A stretch of 64,000 nt of DNA from Bradyrhizobium iriomotense (GTDB lineage Bacteria; Pseudomonadota; Alphaproteobacteria; Rhizobiales; Xanthobacteraceae): NCBI RefSeq assembly GCF_030160715.1, contig NZ_BSOW01000034.1, positions 31,284-95,283 of the forward strand, given 5' to 3'. The notes below the pieces were generated by a model. That model was not told the origin of the DNA, searched no databases, and saw only the letters and a list, made by a program, of their open reading frames with translations. The position numbers and the translations under genes were made by a program. The number at the start of each line of letters is the position of its first letter. Positions within the stretch are counted from its first letter, which is position 1. Positions 57,607 to 64,000 of the stretch are shown here, one piece after another.

Positions 57607-59091
57607 ATGCGAAAAATTCCGACCAATTCCAAGCCGTCGCCGAAAGCGCCACCGCGCAAGGCCGAGCTGCCGCTCGATTTCGCCGGAACGCACGTCACGG
57701 CGAGCGCCTCCTCGGCGCACCGGCTCTACCAGGCGCTCTGCCACGCGATCGTGGAAGGCCTGGTCAGGCCGGGCGAGCCGCTGCCGCCGTCGCGGACGCT
57801 GGCCAAGCAGACCGGTTTCCGGCGCAACGCCGTCGTCACGGCCTACGAGCGGCTGATCGCCGACGGGTTCGCGGAGGCGACCGTCGGCTCCGGGACATTC
57901 GTCGCCGCCAAAATTCCCACGCGCGCGAGCGATGCGCGCAAGGCGAAGATCATCGTCGAGGCGCCGCGGCAGGGCACGCTGGCACTCGGCTGCACCCATA
58001 TCGACGAGCGCTCGCTGCAACGCTTCCGCGGCTTCGTCGGCCGGCGCATGCGCGCCTTCGGCACCGGACATCTGCACTACGGTGATCCGCGCGGCAGCCG
58101 CGAACTGCGCATGGCGATTGCCGATCATTTGCTCTCGGCGCGGGGCCTGCGCTGCGATCCCGACCAGATCATGCTGACGTCAGGCACACTGCACGCGCTG
58201 CGCATCGTGCTCGGCGCGATCTTGAAAGCCGGCGACCCGGTCTGGTGCGAGGATCCCGGTTACCCCATCGCGCGCGCGACGATCCTCCATTGCGGCTATC
58301 GCGCCGTCTCCGTGCCGGTCGACGAGCACGGCCTGCGCGTCGCCAAGGGCCAGACGGCGGCACCAAGGGCGCGCGCGGCCTATGTCACGCCGTCGCATCA
58401 ATTTCCGCTGGGCGTGCAGATGTCGATGCCGCGCCGGCTCGAGCTTCTGGACTGGGCGAAGGAGGCCGGCGCCTTCGTGCTGGAGGACGATTACGACAGC
58501 GAGTTCCGCTATGACGGCGCGCCCCTGATGTCGCTTGCCGGCATCGATCAGCTCGAGCGCGTGATCTACATGGGCACGTTTGCCAAGACGCTGTTTCCGG
58601 GCCTGCGCATCGGTTACTGCGCGCTGCCGGAGCGCTTGATCGGCGCGGTCGCGACCGCGCGGGCCGCGCTCGACCGATTTCCGGGCACGCTGATGGAAGG
58701 CGCGGTGGCCGACATGCTCAACTCCGGCGCCTTCGCGGCGAACCTGAAGCGCGTGCGAAAGCTCTATCGCGAGGCGCGCGATGCACTGGCTGCGACGCTC
58801 CAGGACGCGTCCGACGGCCGGCTGTCGGTTCCCGTACCCTCGCAAGGCCTGCATCTGGTCGCGCGGTTCCAGCCGTCGGTGGATCTTCGTATCGCCTCTG
58901 AGGCCAAGCAGGCGGCCGGCGCGGAAGGCTGGCTGCTCGCCGACACCTATGCGCGGGCTCGTCCCCTGCCCGGCTTCGTCCTCGGCTTTTCCGGCCATTC
59001 GGTTTTGGAACTGGTGGCGTCAGCCGAAAAGCTCGCGGCGCAATCGCTGGCCGCGCTTCGCGGCAGCGACAAGCCGGCGCGGCGCGCGTGA
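57607..59091 (+). CDS. MocR/PdxR-type regulator (GntR domain fused to aminotransferase fold)
   Basis: A 494-residue protein from ATG 57607. Residues about 30-105 form a GntR winged helix (YQALCHAIVEGLVRPGEPLPPSRTLAKQTG, NAVVTAYERLIADGFAEATVGSGTFV). The rest is a class I aminotransferase domain: DPRGSRELRMAIADHLLSARG, EDPGYPIAR, LEDDYDSEFRYDGAPL and the PLP-lysine segment YMGTFAKTLFPGLRIGY with Lys retained. MocR proteins sense PLP or amino acids. The divergent split-barrel gene is the likely target. TGGAATT (57547-57553) and AATTCCA (57601-57607) form a distant inverted pair in the gap. Confidence 0.92.
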   Translation: MRKIPTNSKPSPKAPPRKAELPLDFAGTHVTASASSAHRLYQALCHAIVEGLVRPGEPLPPSRTLAKQTGFRRNAVVTAYERLIADGFAEATVGSGTFVAAKIPTRASDARKAKIIVEAPRQGTLALGCTHIDERSLQRFRGFVGRRMRAFGTGHLHYGDPRGSRELRMAIADHLLSARGLRCDPDQIMLTSGTLHALRIVLGAILKAGDPVWCEDPGYPIARATILHCGYRAVSVPVDEHGLRVAKGQTAAPRARAAYVTPSHQFPLGVQMSMPRRLELLDWAKEAGAFVLEDDYDSEFRYDGAPLMSLAGIDQLERVIYMGTFAKTLFPGLRIGYCALPERLIGAVATARAALDRFPGTLMEGAVADMLNSGAFAANLKRVRKLYREARDALAATLQDASDGRLSVPVPSQGLHLVARFQPSVDLRIASEAKQAAGAEGWLLADTYARARPLPGFVLGFSGHSVLELVASAEKLAAQSLAALRGSDKPARRA

Positions 59092-59160
59092 CCAAGGTTC
59101 ACTATGAGAATCGCGCGCGGCTTTCTAACATCGGTGGCAATCGAGGCCGGGATTTTCGTC

Positions 59161-59403
59161 ATGACCCATATTCGTACGATGTTCGTGTGCGCGCTGTTCG
59201 TCGCAACATCAACGCTGGCGCACGCCGGCACGGTCGGGCGCGAGCAGGACGTCGTCGACTTGCGGCTTGGCCAGCGCGTGATGGTCGATGACGGCACCTG
59301 CCCGGCCGGGCAGATCAAGGAAGTGCGCGGTGCGAAGATGACCGATAGCGGCGTCACGCGGACACGCACCTGCGTGCCGCGGTTCGGACCGAAGTCGAAA
59401 TAG
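59161..59403 (+). CDS. Small secreted protein (DUF6719-like)
   Basis: An 80-residue protein from ATG 59161 with a signal peptide (MTHIRTMFVCALFVATSTLAHA). The mature part GREQDVVDLRLGQRVMVDDGTCPAGQIKEV ends with RTRTCVPRFG, so two Cys could pair. I recall closely similar short proteins from Bradyrhizobium under DUF6719, but the family number is from memory. An ATG at 59104 in frame is possible; its extension (MRIARGFLTSVAIEAGIFV) is less signal-like. Function unknown. Confidence 0.68.
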   Translation: MTHIRTMFVCALFVATSTLAHAGTVGREQDVVDLRLGQRVMVDDGTCPAGQIKEVRGAKMTDSGVTRTRTCVPRFGPKSK

Positions 59404-59411
59404 CTTGCGGG

Positions 59412-59774
59412 CTATTTCGCCGGGTCGAACATGCACTGAAGGGTCGGCTTGGCGATCTTGGTGAAGGTCGGACCGATCTCGGCCTGCTTTGCGACCGGCA
59501 CCCATTCGTTCTCGATGGTCGGCACGCCGGTCTCGCTGATGCCTCGAAGCAGCGCCTCGCGCAGGTCGCGGTCCTCGACGACGGCGGCGGCATGATCATG
59601 CAGGCAGCCGCAGACTTCCTCCGGATGCGCCCAGCGCCCGAGCATATGCGGCGCACATTGGCGCACGAAGTCGGTACGCGGATCCGGCAATCTGTTGGGA
59701 GAGCGCACCTGAGCCTGGGCAGCGGTGATCGTGAGGAGGGACGCGAGGAAAGCTGCGGCGCAGATACGAAGCAT
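59412..59774 (-). CDS. Small secreted protein of unknown function
   Basis: A 120-residue protein with a signal peptide (MLRICAAAFLASLLTITAAQAQ) and four Cys in the mature part (FVRQCAPHML, EEVCGCLHDHA and TLQCMFDPAK). The CxC followed by HDH could bind metal or form disulphides. No family recognised. It converges with the small gene at 59161 (8 bases between stops). Confidence 0.7.
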   Translation of the reverse strand: MLRICAAAFLASLLTITAAQAQVRSPNRLPDPRTDFVRQCAPHMLGRWAHPEEVCGCLHDHAAAVVEDRDLREALLRGISETGVPTIENEWVPVAKQAEIGPTFTKIAKPTLQCMFDPAK

Positions 59775-59810
59775 GATTGGCTTTTCTAGTTCTATTATTC
59801 TGGCTTGCGA

Positions 59811-59975
59811 TCAGAGACGCGCGGCCATCACGATCGGCTGAGGCGCGTTGCCCCCCACCGGCGAGCCGCTATAGGCAAAGGTCCCGACGCCCGGCAATCC
59901 GCTGTCGCTCGTTCCGGCCAGCGAGGAGCCGGCGAGGACGAAGCCGAAAGCAAGGATGAAGCTGAGCGCCCGCAT
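59811..59975 (-). CDS. 54-residue secreted peptide
   Basis: A short complete gene, ATG 59975 to TGA 59811, with GGAGA eight bases upstream of the start. The product has a textbook signal peptide (MRALSFILAFGFVLAGSSLAG) and a mature peptide of about 33 residues rich in Gly, Pro and Ser (SGLPGVGTFAYSGSPVGG), without Cys. It is upstream of the secreted protein at 59412-59774 on the same strand (36-base gap), so co-expression is possible. Function unknown. Confidence 0.68.
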   Translation of the reverse strand: MRALSFILAFGFVLAGSSLAGTSDSGLPGVGTFAYSGSPVGGNAPQPIVMAARL

Positions 59976-60390
59976 GTGAAGTCTCCAGTTCCCCGCGGCT
60001 GTGCGCCGCTACCGCCGGTGGGGTTGATAACCATGGGCGGTTTCGTCCGTGATGCGCCAAAAGGGGAAAATGGTTTCATCTTCGTGAGAATTGTTTCGTC
60101 GGAGCAGATGCGACGAAACATTAAGTCAAAAACCCCAATCATTTCAGTGAAGCCGCCACATGGCCGATGGTTGCTTCACGGCCCTCTCCGGCACTCCCAC
60201 AGCCAGCATGCACGCCTGCGGTCACCGTCCCGAAGACGACGCTTCACACGCATTTTACGTTTCTCTGCTGAAAGGAAGGCAAAGAAGCGCGAAGTGCCGC
60301 TGAACCGGGGACGTTCCAGCGACGACGGAAGCCTTCGAACAGCAATAAGCCCGGCACCAAACCGAGGCTCAGGGTTGAGGGATGGCCATC
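59976..60390. other. Intergenic region
   Basis: About 415 bases without a supported gene. The first 150 bases are AT-richer (around ATTAAGTCAAAAACC) and may carry the promoter of the minus-strand peptide gene. No strong palindrome seen. Confidence 0.5.
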
Positions 60391-60588
60391 ATGTCAGATC
60401 GCGCAATGGCGCGCGAGGCGGACCAGGGTTCGGACCGCGCCAACGAGACATCTAGACAGCGCAGCGCCACCGGCGCGATGGCGCTGCAATCCGACCGCGG
60501 CTATGAGGCGGCACCGCAGGCGTTCGTGCGGCTAACCGGCTCGCATCTCGCGCAGCCGCGCTTCAGCCGCAATCTCATCACTGCGTGA
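60391..60588 (+). CDS. Small hypothetical protein
   Basis: A 65-residue frame from ATG 60391 (MSDRAMAREADQGSDR), with GAGGG about 12 bases upstream; an ATG at 60382 is also in frame. The sequence is polar and Ala/Arg/Ser-rich, ending SHLAQPRFSRNLITA. No family and no membrane segment. Its end overlaps the end of the convergent creA gene by 11 bases. It may be a spurious frame. Confidence 0.38.
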   Translation: MSDRAMAREADQGSDRANETSRQRSATGAMALQSDRGYEAAPQAFVRLTGSHLAQPRFSRNLITA

Positions 60589-61126
60589 AGAAGTCGCCGC
60601 ACTTCGGAATGCTGGTGTCCGTCGGCCCCCACGGCATGATCGGCACGCTCGAGGTCGAGTTCTTCGGCGAGCCCTCGATCAGCTTGTCGGAATAGACCAT
60701 GTAGACCAGCACGTTGCGCTTGGTATCGCAGCCGCGCACGATCTGCATCCTCTTGAAGAACAGCGAGCGGCGCCTGCGGAACATGTCGTCGCCCTGCTCC
60801 AGCTTATCCCTGAACTTGATCGGACCGACCTGGCGGCAGGCGAGCGAGATGTCAGAGACCTCCTCGGCCAGCCCCAGCCAGCCCTTGAAGCCGCCCTTTT
60901 CTGGTACTGTAAAATGACAGGCCACGCCCTCGACCTCGGGATCGTCGAGGCCATAGGTCGCGAGCTTGTCGTTTGGGCTCAGCCATTTGAACACGGTGGA
61001 GCGGCGGAAGATCAGATCGGGTTCGTCGGCGGCTTGGGCGAAGCTGGCCGGCATGGCCACGAGCAGGAGGAATAAAGCGAGGCCTTTCAAGCGCATGCCG
61101 GAAAGACCGGGAAAACGAGATGACAT
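60578..61126 (-). CDS. creA: CreA family protein
   Basis: A 182-residue exported protein from ATG 61126 with GGAGAA upstream. The signal peptide lies around MRLKGLALFLLLVAMPASFAQA. The mature CreA domain is complete: STVFKWLSPNDKLATYGLDDPEVEGVACHFTVPEKGGFKGW-type sequence in the first half, DISLACRQVGPIKF, FFKRMQIVRGCDTKRNVLVYMVYSDKL and a final PWGPTDTSIPKC. Function of CreA is unknown; Cys pairs suggest a periplasmic disulphide protein. Confidence 0.92.
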   Translation of the reverse strand: MSSRFPGLSGMRLKGLALFLLLVAMPASFAQAADEPDLIFRRSTVFKWLSPNDKLATYGLDDPEVEGVACHFTVPEKGGFKGWLGLAEEVSDISLACRQVGPIKFRDKLEQGDDMFRRRRSLFFKRMQIVRGCDTKRNVLVYMVYSDKLIEGSPKNSTSSVPIMPWGPTDTSIPKCGDFFTQ

Positions 61127-61320
61127 GAAGTTCTCCGGTAGCAAGTTCCCGCAATGTAGGGATGCAAGGGCTGATCAGGAAGGTGGCAGGCCGGGTCCGC
61201 GCGGCTGCCGTTTACCGCTCTGTGAGGCTTTTTTGCTACTGCATGCACAAAAGTTCCTGCCAGCAGAACCGCCGTGCTGGTGAACGCGTATCCCCTTTGC
61301 GAGACTAATTACTGATTTGG

Positions 61321-63018
61321 ATGACGGATTCGAGGATGAATAGCGTGAACGGGGTCGGCTCTTCTGCCGCAAAGGCGCGGTTGTGGCGCGTCGCCATTTT
61401 GACGGCGGCGGGTGCGATTGGCACCACGACCCATGCGGAAGCCGCGATGTATTACTGGTCGGACTTTACCGACGGTTCCTACTACCACCAGCCGCAGCCG
61501 CGGATCGAGCGTGTGAAGCCGCGCAAGCGCAGCGCTGTCCCGGGCAAGAAGGATATTGCGGAGAAGGAGACCGGCGCCAAGCCGCAAGGGCCGCTGGTCA
61601 TCGCCATCTCGATCGACCGGCAGAGGGTGACGGTCTACGATTCCAACGGCGTGTTCGCGGAATCGCCGGTGTCGACCGGCATGAAGGGCCATCCGACGCC
61701 CATGGGCGTGTTCAGCGTCATCCAGAAGCACAAATTCCACCATTCCAACATCTATAGCGGCGCGCCGATGCCGTACATGCAGCGCATCACCTGGTCGGGT
61801 GTCGCCATGCATGCCGGCGTCCTGCCCGGCTATCCCGCCTCCCACGGCTGCATCCGCATGCCAATGGCGTTCGCGGTGAAGATGTGGAATTGGACCAAGA
61901 TGGGCGCGCGCGTGATCGTGGCGCCCGGCGAGATGACGCCGCACAGCTTCTCGCATCCCCTGCTCGCGAGCCTGCGCGTGCCGCCGCAGCCCGCGGCGAG
62001 CCTGGAGCAACCCGCGACGACCGTCGCCGACAAGGCGGACAAGGGCATGCCCGAGGCCAAGTCTTCCGAGGCCAAGTCTTCCGAGGCCAAGTCTCCCGAG
62101 AGCAAGGTCGAAGAGACCAAAGCCGCTGCCGAGGTCAAGAGCGCGAGCGCCGAGCCGGCGATGGAGCTGCGCTCGACCGTCGGCCACACCGTGATATCAG
62201 ATGCAACCATCGGCAACGCGATGGCGCGCGAGGAAGCCCCTGCCGACAAGGCCGCTCCGAACGAAGATGCAAAGACGGATGGTGCGAAAACCGCTGACGC
62301 ATCTACACCGGCCGCCAAGCCGGAGAGCGCCGCGGCCAAGCCCGCAGCGACCACTGAGGCTTCGCAGGCGGACGCCGCAAAGCCTGAAGCTGCCAAGCCC
62401 GAGGTCGCGAAGTCCGAACCCGCGAAGACCGAAGCGACCGAAGCCAAGAAGCCCGATGTCGCCGTGTCGGCACCGGCGCCTGTGCAGCCCGCCGCCGATG
62501 CGAAAAAGGATCAGACCCGCGTCACCGAACCGGCACCGGCAGCAAAGCCGGAGCCGCCGAAGCGCGCAGGCCAGATCGCGGTTTTCATCAGCCGGAAGGA
62601 TTCCAAGGTCTATGTGCGGCAGAACTTTGCGCCGCTGTTCGAAGCGCCCGTGACGATCGCGGCCAGCGACCGTCCTCTGGGTACGCATGTCTTCACCGCG
62701 GAAGTCGACAAGAGCGATGCCAACGCACTGCATTGGTCGGTGGTGTCGCTGCCCGTCGCCGTCCGCTCCGTGGAGCGCGACGACGACAGCCGCATGACTC
62801 GCCGCCAGCGCATGGCCGGCATCATCCCGGTCGCCGCAAAGCCCGTGATCACGCCGGACAGCCCGGCCGAGGCGCTCGACCGCATCTCCATCCCCGCCGA
62901 CACCATGGCGAAGGTCAACGAGATGCTGACCTCCGGCAGCTCGATCATCGTCTCCGACCAGGGCATCAACCAGGGCGAGACCGGCGAAGGCACCGACTTC
63001 ATCGTCCGCTTGCGCTAG
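61321..63018 (+). CDS. L,D-transpeptidase (YkuD) with long low-complexity linker and C-terminal domain
   Basis: A 565-residue exported protein. The N-terminal hydrophobic segment (about 21-42) is a signal or anchor. The YkuD domain spans about 91-200, with catalytic Cys177 in YPASHGCIRMP and His164/His175. Residues about 215-425 are Ala/Lys/Glu/Pro-rich low complexity, resembling a cell-wall-spanning linker, and contain a triplicated EAKSS unit. The C-terminal part (about 435-565) begins GQIAVFISRKDSKVYVRQ and looks like a second, catalytically incomplete YkuD-like domain (no SHGC). It cross-links peptidoglycan by 3-3 bonds or attaches proteins. A second ATG at 61336 is possible. Confidence 0.9.
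   Translation: MTDSRMNSVNGVGSSAAKARLWRVAILTAAGAIGTTTHAEAAMYYWSDFTDGSYYHQPQPRIERVKPRKRSAVPGKKDIAEKETGAKPQGPLVIAISIDRQRVTVYDSNGVFAESPVSTGMKGHPTPMGVFSVIQKHKFHHSNIYSGAPMPYMQRITWSGVAMHAGVLPGYPASHGCIRMPMAFAVKMWNWTKMGARVIVAPGEMTPHSFSHPLLASLRVPPQPAASLEQPATTVADKADKGMPEAKSSEAKSSEAKSPESKVEETKAAAEVKSASAEPAMELRSTVGHTVISDATIGNAMAREEAPADKAAPNEDAKTDGAKTADASTPAAKPESAAAKPAATTEASQADAAKPEAAKPEVAKSEPAKTEATEAKKPDVAVSAPAPVQPAADAKKDQTRVTEPAPAAKPEPPKRAGQIAVFISRKDSKVYVRQNFAPLFEAPVTIAASDRPLGTHVFTAEVDKSDANALHWSVVSLPVAVRSVERDDDSRMTRRQRMAGIIPVAAKPVITPDSPAEALDRISIPADTMAKVNEMLTSGSSIIVSDQGINQGETGEGTDFIVRLR
62053..62097. repeat. Triplicated 15-bp tandem repeat inside the L,D-transpeptidase gene
   Basis: Units GAGGCCAAGTCTTCC at 62053-62067 and 62068-62082 are identical and the third (62083-62097) differs by one base. 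Each encodes Glu-Ala-Lys-Ser-Ser/Pro. Because 15 is a multiple of 3, copy-number change keeps the frame. Confidence 0.88.
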
Positions 63019-63100
63019 GCCGCGCGTAACGCGGTGTTGAGCGCGAACGGTCGCGCTCCCGGAGTATGATTCGTCCCCGGATCAACTTGGGGACATCGCC

Positions 63101-63673
63101 ATGCTGAACCGCAGGACAGTGCTCACCACGGCGCTCGCCGCAATCGCCAGCCCCATCGCGACTCGCGCCATCGCGCAAGGCGCGATGAGCAAGATCTCGG
63201 CCTACGCTTTCTCCTTCCCCGCGCTCTCCGGCGACGATATCCGGCTTGCGGCCTTCACGGGCCGGCCGCTGATGATCGTCAACACTGCTTCGCTCTGCGG
63301 TTACACACCGCAATATGCTGGCCTTCAGGAGCTCTGGAGCGAGTTCCGCGAGCGCGGACTGACCATCATCGGCGTGCCCTCCAACGATTTCGGCGGCCAA
63401 GAGCCGGGCGGCGTGACGGAGATCTCTGAGACCGCGCATCACCAATACGGCGTTACCTTCCCGATCGCCGCAAAGGCCGTCGTGCTCGGGCCCAAGGCCC
63501 ATCCGTTCTACAAATGGGCGGCGGAAGCCCGGCCCAAGGAGGTTCCGCGCTGGAACTTCCACAAATACCTCATCGGCCGCGACGGCTATATCGCCGAGGT
63601 TTTCGCCTCGGCTGTCGACCCGACCGATACGCGCATCAAGACGGCGATCGCCAAGGCACTGGCGGATAGCTGA
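63101..63673 (+). CDS. Glutathione peroxidase family protein, exported
   Basis: A 190-residue thiol peroxidase. The N-terminus has a Tat-like signal (MLNRRTVLTTALAAIASPIATRAIA). The catalytic residues of the family are present: Cys66 in NTASLCGYTPQY, Gln100 in GVPSNDFGGQEPG, and Trp in PRWNFHKYLIG. Cys replaces selenocysteine as is usual in bacteria. It reduces hydroperoxides, probably with thioredoxin-like donors, in the periplasm. Start ATG 63101; stand-alone gene. Confidence 0.9.
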   Translation: MLNRRTVLTTALAAIASPIATRAIAQGAMSKISAYAFSFPALSGDDIRLAAFTGRPLMIVNTASLCGYTPQYAGLQELWSEFRERGLTIIGVPSNDFGGQEPGGVTEISETAHHQYGVTFPIAAKAVVLGPKAHPFYKWAAEARPKEVPRWNFHKYLIGRDGYIAEVFASAVDPTDTRIKTAIAKALADS

Positions 63674-63839
63674 GGCGACCCGTGTCACGGGCTTGGGCAC
63701 AAATGGCACTCGGCGCCAAACAGCCGTTGCATTGGTGATGGCCCACCATCTAGGCTACGATCGTCTGGGGCGGACAGGTTCGGACAGGGGCAGAAAAGCT
63801 ACGGCCGAACAACGGGATCAATCTATCGAGGACAACATC

Positions 63840-64000
63840 ATGCGTGTTGCGGCAGGACTGATTTTGGCGAGCGCAATTTCTCTCGCGATGGCGAGCGCCG
63901 CATGGTCGCAGACCCCGGCCGCGAAGCCCGCGGCAGCCACGCAGGCCGCCCCGGCAGCAGCCCCTGCTCCCGCCGCAGCTCCCGCACCCGCTGCGGCCGC
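63840..64000 (+). CDS. Exported Ala/Pro-rich protein, cut by the window edge
   Basis: Fifty-three codons are visible from ATG 63840. The product has a signal peptide (MRVAAGLILASAISLAMASAAWS) and then a low-complexity stretch of Ala and Pro (QTPAAKPAAATQAAPAAAP). The functional domain lies outside the window, so no family can be given. Proteins of this pattern often carry a cell-wall or outer-membrane domain after the linker. Confidence 0.7.
   Translation, partial: MRVAAGLILASAISLAMASAAWSQTPAAKPAAATQAAPAAAPAPAAAPAPAAA

Noticed and set aside
1..64000. CRISPR arrays, tRNA or rRNA genes, insertion sequences
   Set aside because: No regularly spaced direct repeats, no cloverleaf-like sequence with a T-loop consensus, no rRNA stretches and no transposase or integrase were recognised.

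Overview
The window looks like chromosomal DNA of a Bradyrhizobium-type alphaproteobacterium (Nitrobacteraceae, Hyphomicrobiales). The evidence is: high GC with strongly GC-biased third positions; a eukaryote-like glutamine synthetase II with a divergent small GstI-like gene; families concentrated in this group (DUF982, DUF3551, DUF2336, DUF2735); and several families of dispersed hairpin repeats typical of these genomes. No rRNA, tRNA, CRISPR array, transposase or integrase was seen.

Layout. 1-15 kb: a MarR fragment divergent from a secreted tannase-type esterase; a kinase-like phosphotransferase; a DUF2778 L,D-transpeptidase-like protein; a TetR-controlled tautomerase/enoyl-CoA hydratase pair with two visible operators; an AraC regulator; a c-di-GMP-type cassette (DUF2336, PilZ, HD-GYP); and nitroreductase, esterase and cupin genes. 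15-27 kb: dienelactone hydrolase, PsiF-like protein, amidohydrolase/CobW pair, ABC-F ATPase, then a multicopper oxidase divergent from a Tat-exported molybdenum hydroxylase with its 2Fe-2S subunit and a diheme cytochrome c.

27-39 kb is the accessory-looking part. A tight minus-strand unit encodes a membrane-anchored Sel1-repeat protein, a 902-residue protein joining two transmembrane segments, two CbbX-like AAA+ ATPase domains and an intact trypsin-like protease, and a single-span membrane protein. A small secreted protein lies upstream. This unit is my best candidate for an undescribed system. It is followed by a ClC antiporter, a BTAD-alpha/beta-hydrolase fusion, a second hydrolase, a glycosidase fragment and several very small genes.

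39-48 kb: three paralogous GrlR-like genes (two carry a duplicated domain), a Sel1 protein, a leaderless solute-binding protein, and the glnII/gstI pair with a sigma-54 promoter. A tyrosine phosphatase, an SDR, a DUF2161 nuclease-like protein and a GNAT enzyme follow. 48-64 kb: thioesterase, LolC/E-like permease, an ArsR operon with inverted operators, a complete tryptophan-to-anthranilate operon (alpha/beta-hydrolase formamidase, kynA, kynU), M20 deacylase, a MocR regulator divergent from a PNPOx-like gene, small secreted proteins, CreA, an L,D-transpeptidase and a glutathione peroxidase. The last gene is cut by the window edge.

Starts were moved downstream of the longest open frame where a ribosome-binding site, signal peptide or operator position argued for it. 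Family names come from recognition of motifs by eye; no database search was run.
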